Assembly: GCA_023401595.1 (NCBI GenBank)
Contig: JAEXDQ010000004.1
Span: 1-48,172 of the forward strand
Direction: 5' to 3'
From: Spirochaetota bacterium
Lineage (GTDB): Bacteria; Spirochaetota; Spirochaetia; Sphaerochaetales; Sphaerochaetaceae
DNA length: 48,172 bases
In this document: positions 6,887 to 15,421 of the stretch, piece by piece
Position numbering within the stretch: position 1 is the first letter of the stretch
Layout: each line of letters begins with the position of its first letter
Position numbers and translations under genes: made by a program
Notes under the pieces: model-generated
What the model was told of the DNA's origin: nothing
The model's database searches: none
Seen by the model: only the letters and a program-made list of their open reading frames with translations

Positions 6887-8605
6887 TTATCTGCGGCGCT
6901 GAAGCATCGGAGTATGTTTGACCGCTTGATGGTACGCTTCGGCGATATTGGTACAATAATCGCCGATATGTTCCAGATGCCGGACTTTTTCCAACGCAAG
7001 CAGTTCGACCTTCACATCGGCGACTCCGGTGTTCAGTCGTTGCTGGATCACGTCGCTCAGCTCATAGCGCCACTCATTGATCTTCTGTTCGAAATCGTTG
7101 GCGCGCTGCATTTCCGCCTTTGTCAGCGTGCGATCCATATGATCCCTGATGTAATCGAGGAATTCCTGTACAAGCGTCTCGTACTGGGCCAGCTTTTCGG
7201 AGATTTCGGGGGAGAACTGCCAACCGTTGTTATAGCGCCGTTCACTGAGGATAATCAGATTGTAGCAGCTGTCGGTAATCGACTCCAGCTCGTCGAGGAC
7301 CCTGATCAGGCAGTTCAGCGACGAGGCGTTGGTCGGCGTCTGGGAATCCTGGAGCATCCTCACGCAGAAATCGGAAAGCTGTTCCTGCATCTGGTCGGCG
7401 TATTCCTCCATGTGCTTCAGGGCCTTGACCTCGTGCCCCATGTCGACGTTCGGATTGTCGAATACGGTCCTGTATCGGGAGAACATGTTGGAGGCGAGAT
7501 CGGCCATCTTTCTGATTTCATCCCTGATGGTGAGCATGTATATCTCAGGGGTATCCATGAAAGTGCCGCCAACATATTGGAAGTGGTAAGAGTCCGCATC
7601 GAATTCCGTCTTGGCAGGAATGAATTTCTCGATCAGTTTCGCGAACGTCTTCACGAACGGGAAGAAGATGAGCGTGTTGATGACGTTGAACACCGTATGG
7701 AACATGGCGAGGAACGTAGGCAATGTCGCCTGAAGAGTCGGTCCCGTCATCGTGTAGATGTCCCCGGGGGTGATGCTGTTGACGAACCACATGAGTGGCT
7801 TGAAGAAAATGATCGCCAGGACGCTGCCGATGACGTTGAACATGATATGTGCCCAGGCCGCCCGTTTCGCCGCGGTGCTGGCGCCGATGGATGCCAGGTA
7901 GGCGGTGATCGTGGTGCCGATGTTCTGTCCGAGTATCAACGCCGCCGCGGTGTTCACACCGAGCCACCCCTGATACGCCATCGTCAGTGTGATCGCCATT
8001 GTGGCGGAAGATGACTGGACGACAAGGGTGATGGCCATGCCGATCAGCACACAGACCAGTATCATGGCCGGAGAACCGCTGTTGAACTGCGCCAGCCAGG
8101 AAAGTATCGTCATGTTTCCGGAAATATCGGGCATGGAGCCCTGTAGGAAATCAAGACCGAGGAACAGGAGTCCGAATCCAAGGAATATCTCCGCTATGTC
8201 CTTTGTCTTGACCTTTTTCGCGAACATCATCGGCAACGCTATCGCGACGGATACCAGCGCCAAGGCCGAGATATTCATCTTGAAACCGACGATGGCCACA
8301 ATCCATCCTGTGATCGTGGTTCCAATGTTCGCTCCAAGGATGACCCCGATGGCCGGTACGAGCCCCATCAACCCAGCGTTCACAAAGCTGACCACCATGA
8401 CCGTCGTGGCCGACGAACTCTGGATCAGCACTGTTATGAGCAATCCGGTGAGCACCGCCATGAGCCGGTTGGACGTCATCATGTTCAAGATGCTCTTCAT
8501 CTTGTTGCCGGTGGCCTTCTGCAATCCTTCGCTGAGGATCTTCATGCCATAGAGGAACAACCCGAGACTTCCGGCGATTTGGAAAATGATGAGGATGATG
8601 TGCAT
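6887..8605 (-). CDS. Na+/Pi cotransporter family protein with PhoU-like tail
   Basis: Inner-membrane sodium/phosphate symporter of the NptA/PNaS family, 572 residues. The membrane part (about 1-320) holds two inverted repeats, each with the family QSSSAT motif (62-67 and 197-202), and GANIGTT/GQNIGTT motifs. From about 345 to the end the protein is soluble and helical, resembling PhoU, as is common in bacterial members; this part probably tunes uptake. Start at 8605 has only a weak purine stretch upstream. It is divergent from the PRPP synthetase gene, 172 bp apart, so phosphate uptake sits beside a major phosphate-ester pathway. No pho regulator is visible nearby. Confidence 0.9.
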   Translation of the reverse strand: MHIILIIFQIAGSLGLFLYGMKILSEGLQKATGNKMKSILNMMTSNRLMAVLTGLLITVLIQSSSATTVMVVSFVNAGLMGLVPAIGVILGANIGTTITGWIVAIVGFKMNISALALVSVAIALPMMFAKKVKTKDIAEIFLGFGLLFLGLDFLQGSMPDISGNMTILSWLAQFNSGSPAMILVCVLIGMAITLVVQSSSATMAITLTMAYQGWLGVNTAAALILGQNIGTTITAYLASIGASTAAKRAAWAHIMFNVIGSVLAIIFFKPLMWFVNSITPGDIYTMTGPTLQATLPTFLAMFHTVFNVINTLIFFPFVKTFAKLIEKFIPAKTEFDADSYHFQYVGGTFMDTPEIYMLTIRDEIRKMADLASNMFSRYRTVFDNPNVDMGHEVKALKHMEEYADQMQEQLSDFCVRMLQDSQTPTNASSLNCLIRVLDELESITDSCYNLIILSERRYNNGWQFSPEISEKLAQYETLVQEFLDYIRDHMDRTLTKAEMQRANDFEQKINEWRYELSDVIQQRLNTGVADVKVELLALEKVRHLEHIGDYCTNIAEAYHQAVKHTPMLQRRR

Positions 8606-8742
8606 AACAAGTCCAGCCTAACAAAAAAATCATCATTCAGTAAAGTGTTTTTGATGTTTATGTGATAATTATGATTTTCGGGACAGTTTCCCGCCGTTGC
8701 TTCGTGACGGAGAGAAAGCAAGGGAAACGGCGTCAAGACCAA

Positions 8743-8771
8743 TTGAACTTTCAGGACGCTTGTTGTATGGT
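8743..8771 (+). promoter_or_regulatory. Promoter of the PRPP synthetase gene, probably leaderless
   Basis: TTGAAC, 17 bp, TATGGT. The -10 ends 6 nt before the ATG at 8778, so transcription should start at or beside the A of the start codon. No Shine-Dalgarno sequence precedes that ATG. The -10 plus two following bases (TATGGTAG) is identical to that of the pyr leader promoter at 32551. Confidence 0.6.
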
Positions 8772-8777
8772 AGCGGT

Positions 8778-10070
8778 ATGAGCATCATCAAACCCCATAA
8801 GCTCGGTATCATCGCTGGTCCGGGCTCTGAGTATTTTACCAGCAAGGTAATCAAACATCTGAGAAGGTTGTACGTCGAGAGGTATGAAAAGCTCTCGGCG
8901 ACGCTCGCCAAACGTCATGGCATGACGGAGGAGGAGATTCTCAAGACCGTTACGTTGCTGGATGACCTGAACAACAAGAAAATTCCTCGGAGCAAATGTC
9001 CCGGTACGTTCCAGTGCCCGGATCTTACCATCGATGTGAAATACACTCGTTTCGCCAACGGGGAAGTGAAGGCTGAGATACTCAGTCCTGTCAGAGGACT
9101 CCGTATATTCATCATCTACGATGTCTCCAACCAGTCACCGATCCGGGTGGCGGGCTTGGACGAGCCGATGAGTTTCTCGATCAACGACCATCTGATGTTC
9201 ATGTTTACCACGGTCAATGCGTTGAAGCTCGCCGGCGCTGATTCCGTCACTTTGGTGCTTCCTACGTATCCGTATGCGAGACAGCATAAGAAGAGCGGGC
9301 GCGAAGCCTTGACCGCTTCGATGTTCGGCCATTTCTGCGAGATGCTCGGCGTGGACAGGATCATCACCCTCGATATCCACAGCAGGGAGATCGAGAACAG
9401 CTTCAATACCTTGCATCTTGAAAACCTCCACGGCTCCTACCAGACGTTGATCCAGCTGCATAAGCTGATCGATTTCAGCGATCCTGACCTGGTGGTCGTA
9501 TCGCCTGATACCGGCGCTGTAAGCCGTAATAAATTCTACGCCCAGGCGTTGCATCGTCCTTTGTCCATCCTGTACAAGGAACGCGACTATTCCATAGTCA
9601 GCAAGGATGCGAAGCACAGCAACATCAAGAGCGTCAATCTTCTTGGCGATGTCAGGGGCAAGACCGTGCTGATGTCCGACGACATGATCGCGACCGGCGG
9701 TACCATGATCATCGCCATGAGGGAGCTGATGAATTTCGGCGCCAAAAAGATCATCTGCATGGTGAGTCTTCCGTTCTTCAACGGGAGCGCCATCGAGGCT
9801 TTCGACGCCGCGTACAAGGAAGGGGTCTTCTATCGTATCATCGGAACGAACGCCGTCTACCATGGAAGGGAACTTACCGACAAGGAGTGGTTCGTACAGG
9901 CGGACGTCACAGAATTGTTCGCCAGGGTCATCAGCCGTCTCCATCATGGGCGGCCTATCAGCCCGTTGCTGGACAACAGGAAGTTCATCCAGCGGCTTAT
10001 CGACAATAGTCAGGCGAATCCCCAAGCGCCACTGCCGGACGCCAGCGCTAGCGACCCGGACCGTGATTAG
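8778..10070 (+). CDS. prs: Ribose-phosphate pyrophosphokinase (large form)
   Basis: Makes PRPP from ribose 5-phosphate and ATP for nucleotide, histidine and tryptophan synthesis. 430 residues, longer than the usual ~315, with an N-terminal insertion of about 60 residues between the first strand (IIAGPGSEYF) and the RFANGEVKAEI block. Core motifs are present: ALKLAGADSVTLVLPTYPYARQ with the flexible-loop region, LDIHS near 200, and the PRPP-binding loop VLMSDDMIATGGT at about 299-311. Long forms like this are known in spirochaetes. The start at 8778 follows a -10 element by 6 nt with no ribosome site, suggesting a leaderless mRNA. It supplies PRPP to pyrE at 34.9 kb. Confidence 0.9.
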   Translation: MSIIKPHKLGIIAGPGSEYFTSKVIKHLRRLYVERYEKLSATLAKRHGMTEEEILKTVTLLDDLNNKKIPRSKCPGTFQCPDLTIDVKYTRFANGEVKAEILSPVRGLRIFIIYDVSNQSPIRVAGLDEPMSFSINDHLMFMFTTVNALKLAGADSVTLVLPTYPYARQHKKSGREALTASMFGHFCEMLGVDRIITLDIHSREIENSFNTLHLENLHGSYQTLIQLHKLIDFSDPDLVVVSPDTGAVSRNKFYAQALHRPLSILYKERDYSIVSKDAKHSNIKSVNLLGDVRGKTVLMSDDMIATGGTMIIAMRELMNFGAKKIICMVSLPFFNGSAIEAFDAAYKEGVFYRIIGTNAVYHGRELTDKEWFVQADVTELFARVISRLHHGRPISPLLDNRKFIQRLIDNSQANPQAPLPDASASDPDRD

Positions 10071-10079
10071 TCATAGACT

Positions 10080-10127
10080 AGGGCGGTACCGGGTTACTCA
10101 AATCGGATACGCCCTTTCTGTAAAGGG
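10080..10127 (+). terminator. Terminator-like hairpin after prs, with overlapping second hairpin
   Basis: AGGGCG (10080-10085) pairs with CGCCCT (10110-10115), with inner GTACCG/CGGATAC pairing, followed by a short TTT. The 3' arm overlaps a second hairpin CCCTTT-ctgt-AAAGGG (10112-10127), so the two are mutually exclusive. It may be just a weak terminator, or a switch before the aminotransferase. Confidence 0.45.
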
Positions 10128-10222
10128 TGCGGCCGATAGTGCTGAGCGGGCTTGCGGAAGGTGTTCCCTCTGGAGCAGCGCGAGTAATTAACTTTCAACT
10201 TTGCCAGCAGGAGTTCACCATT

Positions 10223-11422
10223 ATGAAAATGTCGGATCGTATCTCAGGATTCCAGTGTTCACCCATCAGACGGCTTGTGCCGTATTCCCGTGACGCGAAG
10301 GCTCGCGGGATCCATGTATATCATCTGAATATCGGACAGCCGGACATCAAGACTCCGGAACAGGTCATCAAGGCCGTCAACAAATACAGCGAGCCGATCA
10401 TCGCCTATGGCAACAGCGAGGGGATGCCCGAGCTTCGCGAGGCGTTGCCCTGTTACTACAAGACCTTCGGCGTCGATGTGAAGCCGGAGGACATGCTGAT
10501 CACCACCGGAGGTAGCGAGGCGTTGCAGTTCACGTTCATGACGTTGTGCGATCCCGGCGATGAGGTCATCATCCCTGAGCCGTATTATACGAACGTCGAT
10601 TCCTTCGCCCGCATCGCGATGGTCAGGCTTGTTCCGATCACCAGCAAGATGGAGGACGGCTTCGCGTTGCCCGACGCGGCCCATTTCGAGGAGAAGATCA
10701 CCAGCCGCACAAAGGGCATCCTGCTGTGCAGTCCCAACAATCCGACGGGGCATATCTACACCCCTGACGAATTGGTCCAGATTCTGGAGCTGTGCAAGCG
10801 GCATGACATATTCCTGATCGTCGATGAGGTGTATCGTGAATTCTGTTATGACGGCAAGAGCTTCACAAGCGTCCTCGCATTCCCCGAATACGCTGACCGC
10901 GTGGTCTGTGTCGATAGCTTCTCCAAGCGTTACAGCATGTGTGGGGCCAGGGTAGGGGCGTTGATCTGCCGTAACCACGAGGTCCTGGAGTCTGCGTTGA
11001 AGTTGTCGCAGGCACGGCTTTGCCCCCCCGATATCGAGCAGTATGCCGCTTGCGCCGCGTTGCTCACCCCTGCGTCGTATCTTGCGGAGGTCAAGGCGGA
11101 ATATGAACGCCGCCGTGACTTTTTCGTCAAGGGGTTGCAGAGCATTGAGGGCGTCAAATGCATTTCCCCGAAGGGGGCGTTCTACCTGGTCGCGGAGCTG
11201 CCCGTAGATGATGCGGAGAAGTTCGCGATCTTCATGCTCCGGGACTTCAACCTGAACAACGAAACGGTCATGTTCGCCCCTGCGGAGGATTTCTATGTGA
11301 CCAAGGGTATCGGTAGACGTCAGGCCCGTTTCGCCTATGTGCTGAACACCACCGACCTTGAGCATGCCGTTGAGTGCCTCCGGGCCGGCTTGAAGGCTTA
11401 TCAGGCTGTGATGGAGAAGTAA
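10223..11422 (+). CDS. Class I/II aminotransferase (aspartate aminotransferase-like)
   Basis: PLP-dependent transaminase, 399 residues. Landmarks in order: LNIGQPDI at 35-42, GNSEG and ITTGGSEAL (about 93-101) for cofactor phosphate, CSPNNPTG (169-176), VDEVYREF (200-207) with the PLP-contacting aspartate, and the Schiff-base lysine K235 in DSFSKRYSM. The C-terminal arginine region includes RRQARFAYV. The amino donor and acceptor cannot be fixed from sequence; aspartate or a broad amino acid range is likely for this subgroup. Start 10223 has AGGAG 9 nt upstream. It lies 152 bp past prs with a hairpin between, and is closed by its own terminator. Confidence 0.9.
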   Translation: MKMSDRISGFQCSPIRRLVPYSRDAKARGIHVYHLNIGQPDIKTPEQVIKAVNKYSEPIIAYGNSEGMPELREALPCYYKTFGVDVKPEDMLITTGGSEALQFTFMTLCDPGDEVIIPEPYYTNVDSFARIAMVRLVPITSKMEDGFALPDAAHFEEKITSRTKGILLCSPNNPTGHIYTPDELVQILELCKRHDIFLIVDEVYREFCYDGKSFTSVLAFPEYADRVVCVDSFSKRYSMCGARVGALICRNHEVLESALKLSQARLCPPDIEQYAACAALLTPASYLAEVKAEYERRRDFFVKGLQSIEGVKCISPKGAFYLVAELPVDDAEKFAIFMLRDFNLNNETVMFAPAEDFYVTKGIGRRQARFAYVLNTTDLEHAVECLRAGLKAYQAVMEK

Positions 11423-11471
11423 CGGTCGATAAAGTTCGTCCAAATGGTTCAAGGTGGCGTCGTGCCCCTTT

Positions 11472-11495
11472 GAAGCCTAGGCTACGGCAGGCTTC
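11472..11495 (+). other. Hairpin downstream of the aminotransferase
   Basis: GAAGCCT pairs with AGGCTTC across a 10-nt loop. It precedes the true terminator by 16 nt and could protect the 3' end of the mRNA. Confidence 0.4.
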
Positions 11496-11510
11496 TTGGA
11501 TATATATGAA

Positions 11511-11553
11511 AGGGCGTTGCTATTGGTTTTCGACCATTGCGACGCCCTTTTTC
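11511..11553 (+). terminator. Intrinsic terminator after the aminotransferase
   Basis: AGGGCGT (11511-11517) pairs with ACGCCCT (11542-11548), with further inner pairing (TTGGT/GACCA), then five T. The 170 bp that follow, up to the next gene end, hold nothing I recognise. Confidence 0.8.
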
Positions 11554-11722
11554 TATCTCTTTGCCGTATGTTGGGGACGGCCTTGTCCCGCCCCGGAATC
11601 GGACGAGCAGTTGCCGCGCGTCATCCTGTGTTTTCGCAACGATGCTATAGCGGGGAGGTCTTTTTTAGCAAGAGCCGCGTGGTGATGCCCCCAGCAGCCT
11701 TCTCCGCCATGACGGAATGCTG

Positions 11723-12250
11723 TCAGGCGCTTGTGAGCAACTTGTTCGCCTTCTCGCAGACTTCGTAGATTTCATCGTACTTTTTGTCAATCAGGGGGGT
11801 GAGGGCGTTGGTTTTCTTCCTGCGGACGCTCGTAAAGCAAAAATATGGAAGAATCCAACCGACAAAGCCGGGGATAGCCAAAATCGCACACAGCATGATA
11901 TTGGGGCTCGCCGAGGTAATCGCAAATACGGAGCCCGCCATGAATGCACAGCCAACCAGGCCGATTACATACGCAACGATAGACGCCACGGTCGATTTTG
12001 AGCGTTCCAACGCTACAATCTCATCCACACAGGCATCAAACTGCCGTTGGAGTCTTGTCAGCTCCGCCTTGTTCAGAATTTTACGATTGCGTTTGAACCG
12101 CATGGAAACCATTCCTACCGTCGCGGAAGATTCCGGCGTCCCTTCCGTTTCCCAGCCGAAATTCTGATAGCCGTCCGCATAGACCGATTCCATCTGATGG
12201 TTGACGGAAACGGTTTTGTATTCATATCCGATGAATTTGTTTTCAATCAT
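11723..12250 (-). CDS. Two-TM membrane protein of unknown function (175 aa)
   Basis: Unrecognised 175-residue protein. Residues 1-60 are soluble and beta-like (ENKFIGYEYKTVSVN). About 65-95 is a charged helical stretch (RFKRNRKILNKAELTRLQRQFD). Two hydrophobic segments follow (about 93-118 and 123-143), then a short helical tail ending in ALTPLIDKKYDEIYEVCEKANKLL. The likely topology is both ends cytoplasmic. The start at 12250 has AAAGGAG about 8 nt upstream; a longer frame extends to 12448 but has no site. It lies 202 bp past the next small membrane gene on the same strand. Its style resembles small proteins of Clostridia; transfer is an inference. Confidence 0.75.
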   Translation of the reverse strand: MIENKFIGYEYKTVSVNHQMESVYADGYQNFGWETEGTPESSATVGMVSMRFKRNRKILNKAELTRLQRQFDACVDEIVALERSKSTVASIVAYVIGLVGCAFMAGSVFAITSASPNIMLCAILAIPGFVGWILPYFCFTSVRRKKTNALTPLIDKKYDEIYEVCEKANKLLTSA

Positions 12251-12340
12251 GACAATTGCTCCTTTCACTGTTTGGGGAACGACGTCCTTTTGCCGCGGAG
12301 GGTGTTTCTCCTCTTTGGAAAAATACTGTTCTTGTAGCCG

Positions 12341-12365
12341 GCCGTCCGACGTCAGGCCGGACGGC
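12341..12365 (-). terminator. Hairpin between the two small membrane-protein genes
   Basis: GCCGTCCG pairs with CGGACGGC across 9 nt. It lies about 90 nt past the 123-aa gene on the minus strand, without an immediate T-run, so it may be an attenuator or RNA-processing hairpin. Confidence 0.3.
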
Positions 12366-12452
12366 TTCGTCCCTGTCGTTTTGTTCTGCGTTTCCGACCA
12401 GGACGCCGCATGAGTTTCAACCGCCCTGTTCACGGGGCTTCGTTCCATCGAT

Positions 12453-12824
12453 TCAGTCTTTGATTCCCTTCCACAGGGGAATCAGGAATATCAGCACAAT
12501 GATGCCGAGCAGACCAATCATGATACCCGCCATCATTTTGTCCCAGACCATGACCATGCACATTCCGATGCCAAGGCCCAGAGCGCCGACAATTCCGACA
12601 AGGATGGTCAGTGCGGTCTTTCCATTGAATTTGACCGGCGCTTTATGCTCCATCTTCCTCCAGATGACCACGGTGATCAGATCCAACGCCAGACCGATGC
12701 AACCAAGGACGACGCCGGTCGTGAATGCGCCGAATTCTGGAACCAACGCCATGCACATTCCCAGTGCGAAAAATACGCCGGCCACGGTGCCGAGGACCAT
12801 TGCTACGAAACTACTTTTTTTCAT
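12453..12824 (-). CDS. Small four-TM membrane protein (123 aa)
   Basis: A 123-residue, strongly hydrophobic protein with about four membrane segments in two similar halves. Each half has a glycine-rich segment containing the pattern LGxGMCMxxV or ALGMCMALV, so it looks like an internal duplication (about 5-45 and 70-115) joined by a charged linker (IWRKMEHKAPVKFNGK). Proteins of this look occur in Firmicutes; function unknown. The start was placed at 12824 (MKKSSF) because GGAG lies 5 nt upstream; an in-frame ATG at 12839 has no site. Upstream at 12898-12919 is a tandem half-site matching the one before the response-regulator gene, so it may belong to that regulon. Confidence 0.8.
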   Translation of the reverse strand: MKKSSFVAMVLGTVAGVFFALGMCMALVPEFGAFTTGVVLGCIGLALDLITVVIWRKMEHKAPVKFNGKTALTILVGIVGALGLGIGMCMVMVWDKMMAGIMIGLLGIIVLIFLIPLWKGIKD

Positions 12825-12897
12825 TTTCTCCATCTCCATTCGTTCGGGGTGGTTGCCCCTGTGTTTGATATTCGGAGTGTATCTGTCGGATATTTCT

Positions 12898-12919
12898 GAA
12901 TTGCATGAGAATTGTTTCG
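12898..12919 (-). promoter_or_regulatory. Putative response-regulator binding site A
   Basis: On the minus strand two CAATTC half-sites lie exactly 11 bp apart (plus-strand GAATTG at 12898-12903 and 12909-12914). The 14-bp plus-strand string TGAGAATTGTTTCG (12906-12919) is repeated identically at 16132-16145. It lies about 75-95 nt upstream of the 123-aa gene. Direct half-sites one helical turn apart are the usual pattern for OmpR-family regulators. Confidence 0.5.
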
Positions 12920-13397
12920 GAAATGTACATATGAAAATTTTTCACTGATTATTTTCGGATTTGTTCTGCGTTCAGCCCGGCGATTCTCTGAAGTTCCACT
13001 GACGGACTTTTCCGCAAGCTATCGATAGGCTTCAATACCGGTCGCTGACATAATGACGGCGAGCGGGTTTCTATTCCAACATGAAAGGATGAGCGGATTG
13101 TCGTTCGAGTCAGTCTCCTCGTATCGGTTTGCCGCTGAGGTCGCTCAGGTCGCTCAGGTCACAGGACAAGCAGGGCTCTGCCGCGGTGAATGTGTATCGA
13201 AGCCTAATCGGGGTGGGCCGTCTCCCGTAGATACAAGCGTTCTGGATATGTGCGACTGATTTCATCATCCAGATAGAGCCATCCACATGAGCGGGGATCT
13301 GGCATGGGCTTTGGGACTGGACGCATTGGCCCGATGAGATTGACTCATTCATCCTTTCGAGGATGGGACATAAACTTTGGGACTGGACGCATTGAAG
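12920..13397. other. Gap of about 480 bp with short repeats
   Basis: No supportable gene. It contains a 9-bp tandem (AGGTCGCTC, two and a half copies, 13138-13160) and a 20-bp direct repeat at 13309-13328 and 13375-13394. A small hairpin CATCC-TTTCGA-GGATG sits between the 20-bp copies. Confidence 0.5.
13309..13394. repeat. 20-bp direct repeat, 66-bp period
   Basis: CTTTGGGACTGGACGCATTG occurs exactly twice, at 13309-13328 and 13375-13394, the second ending 4 bp before the stop of the membrane-protein gene at 13398. Only two copies, so not a CRISPR array; a local duplication or recombination scar fits. Confidence 0.8.
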
Positions 13398-14327
13398 CTA
13401 GCGGCGTATTTCCTTGATTCGGCTCGCGGCTTGGACGATCATCATGATTCCGAGGAGGATCAGCAGCAGGCACACCGCCGAACCGGTCAGCGTATTCATC
13501 AGCCGTTGCTGGGAGGCTTCCATGGTCTGGTCGCCGAAAGAAGCGAACATCGCCGTTTGCAGGGACAGGATAGCCACTAGCGAGGTGGCGAAGCTGATGC
13601 ACTTGATGGCGACGACGGAGGGCGAGTGCTTTTTCCTTGTCTTTGCCATGTATACGATTGATGAAATCAGGCAGTAGAAGTCATATGTGGCTACTACATA
13701 GATCAGTAGTCCATGATATGCAAACGTGTTCCCTTCTCGGACGATCAGGATGACCACGCCTTGCAGCGTCAGCGTCAGAAGCACCAACAGGATGCCGCAT
13801 GTACGAAACGCTTTCCAGGCCCGTACCGACCGTTCCTTTTCGTCGGGTATGGAAGTGATTCTTCTGCCGTTGCGCAGCATCAACGCCTTTGCGACACAAA
13901 GCAGCAGATAATATCCGGCCAGCGCCGACAGCCATACTGATGAGAAATACCAGCCCGCCACGGCTTTCGATATGGCCAGCAAGCCATTGACGCCCAAAGA
14001 ACCGTAGCCGAATGTCATTGTACGATAGGCGTAGTCGTCCCACAGGCGCGCCGTGAAGTCCCCTCTATGGGCCGTGGTGGACAATGCCGCTTTCAGCGTA
14101 TGGGTTCGGAAGTAGAGTACCAGCGCCCAGACCGCCAAAGCAAGGAACACGCCGGCGCCTGCGTAGATTGCATAGACGCACGCCGCCGGTATCTTTTGCC
14201 CCAGCTCCGTACAGACCATAGTCAGCGATGCCGCCGAAAAAAGGACGGCGGTGATACAGGAAAGGTGCAATGGCGGTCTGAATTTCCTGATTCTTTCCTT
14301 GAATCCCGGGTTTTGGCTTTCGTTCAT
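13398..14327 (-). CDS. Multi-pass membrane protein of a two-component operon
   Basis: Unrecognised 309-residue protein with about eight hydrophobic segments and a short basic cytoplasmic N-terminus (FKERIRKFRPPLH). A soluble loop at about 75-105 follows the second segment. Its ATG overlaps the sensor-kinase stop codon by 4 bases (ATGA), so translation is coupled. A membrane protein encoded third after a regulator and kinase is often a target, accessory sensor or transporter-like component; which applies here cannot be read. No transporter signature or nucleotide-binding motif was seen. The 20-bp direct repeat ends 4 bp past its stop. Confidence 0.8.
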   Translation of the reverse strand: MNESQNPGFKERIRKFRPPLHLSCITAVLFSAASLTMVCTELGQKIPAACVYAIYAGAGVFLALAVWALVLYFRTHTLKAALSTTAHRGDFTARLWDDYAYRTMTFGYGSLGVNGLLAISKAVAGWYFSSVWLSALAGYYLLLCVAKALMLRNGRRITSIPDEKERSVRAWKAFRTCGILLVLLTLTLQGVVILIVREGNTFAYHGLLIYVVATYDFYCLISSIVYMAKTRKKHSPSVVAIKCISFATSLVAILSLQTAMFASFGDQTMEASQQRLMNTLTGSAVCLLLILLGIMMIVQAASRIKEIRR

Positions 14328-15421
14328 TTCATCGACGGCAGGACAACTTTGAATGTACTGCCTTTCCCTAGTTCGCTGGTTACGGTCATCGTGCCGCCGC
14401 AGGTGTCCACAATTTTGCTCGCGAGGGCGAGCCCCAGCCCGTTGCCTTCCGTAGAATGGGATGTGTCTCCCTGATAGAATTTGTCAAAGATATGCTTCAT
14501 TGTTTCTTGACCCATGCCGCAGCCGGTGTCCGAGATTTCCACGATGACGTTGTAAGCGTCCGAGCGCTGTCGCAGGGTGATTTTCCCACCCTCCGGCGTG
14601 AACTTGATCGCGTTGGAAATCAGATTGTTCCAGACCAGCTTCAAGGTTTCTTCATCTGTATGTACCATGGCGCGGTCCTCCATGTCCACATCGATCTCAA
14701 TGTGTTTCTGTTCCCATAGCGTTTCAAATCCCAACGTACATTCGGAAAGCTGTCCGCACAGGTCGAAGTCAGTGTCGTGCCGATTGATTTTCTGGCTTTC
14801 CAGCTTGTTCAGCTTCAAGATGTTGGTCACCAGGGAATTCAGCCTGTACGATGCGCCGACCAACGATTCGACGCAGTCCCTGCGCTCCTGTTCCTGGATA
14901 TCCGGGTTTTGCAGTATGGTGGCATAGTTGCAGATTATAGCGAGAGGCGTTTTGATTTCATGGGATACATTGGAGATGAAGTCATTCTTCAGCGTTTCGA
15001 TAGAGCCGAGTTCGGCGACCATTTTGTTGAAGTCCATGAACATCACATCGAGATAGTCGGCCTGGTTCCCCGTGTGGACGGGTTTGACATAGACGGAGAA
15101 ATCCCCTTCCGCCACGCGCTTTGCGGCTGCGCTCAGCATTTTCATCGGCGTGTCGTAGCTTCGTCTGACCTGCCAGTTCACGATAGCTATGAACGCGGCC
15201 GCTACCAAGGCCCAGTACGCCATGATGACGGCGACCTTCGGCACACTGCCCAGCCGGTTGAAAAACGGCGAATAGATGATACCCATCTGCCCGCCGACAA
15301 GGAACAGCATGGTGATATAGGTAAGCAAGAGACCCGACCATGGCCACACCCTTTTCTTGACGCGGGCGTCCATGCGGAAGTCATCCTGGGCGTTTGCATC
15401 CGCATGGTTTTTCATATTCAT
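14324..15421 (-). CDS. Sensor histidine kinase
   Basis: Inner-membrane sensor kinase of 365 residues. Two membrane segments (about 29-50 and 62-83) enclose only a short external loop (about 12 residues), so it probably senses within the membrane or through a partner. A HAMP domain follows (about 84-140). The dimerisation/phosphoacceptor motif is SHEIKTPL with H154. The ATPase domain has the N box (NNLISNAIKFTPEGG), G1 (DTGCGMG), F box (FDKFYQGD) and G2 (GNGLGLALA). Its start overlaps the regulator stop (ATGA) and its stop overlaps the next start (ATGA), a tightly coupled three-gene operon. The pair resembles Firmicutes VanS-like or antibiotic-stress systems in layout; the signal is unknown. 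Confidence 0.92.
   Translation of the reverse strand: MNMKNHADANAQDDFRMDARVKKRVWPWSGLLLTYITMLFLVGGQMGIIYSPFFNRLGSVPKVAVIMAYWALVAAAFIAIVNWQVRRSYDTPMKMLSAAAKRVAEGDFSVYVKPVHTGNQADYLDVMFMDFNKMVAELGSIETLKNDFISNVSHEIKTPLAIICNYATILQNPDIQEQERRDCVESLVGASYRLNSLVTNILKLNKLESQKINRHDTDFDLCGQLSECTLGFETLWEQKHIEIDVDMEDRAMVHTDEETLKLVWNNLISNAIKFTPEGGKITLRQRSDAYNVIVEISDTGCGMGQETMKHIFDKFYQGDTSHSTEGNGLGLALASKIVDTCGGTMTVTSELGKGSTFKVVLPSMK

Noticed and set aside
6863..8014. 383-codon plus frame across the Na/Pi transporter
   Set aside because: Opposite strand of a clear membrane-protein gene with twin QSSSAT motifs.
9135..10025. Long antisense frame (296 codons) opposite the PRPP synthetase gene; similar ones opposite the aminotransferase, pyrBI and pyrDK
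   Set aside because: They mirror strongly biased codons of certain genes and show no domain or ribosome site.
13110..13352. 80-codon minus frame with a DLSDLSDLS string
   Set aside because: The string is the 9-bp tandem repeat translated; the rest lacks protein-like features.
13309..13394. CRISPR-like repeat pair
   Set aside because: Only two copies, no further repeats, no cas genes in the window.
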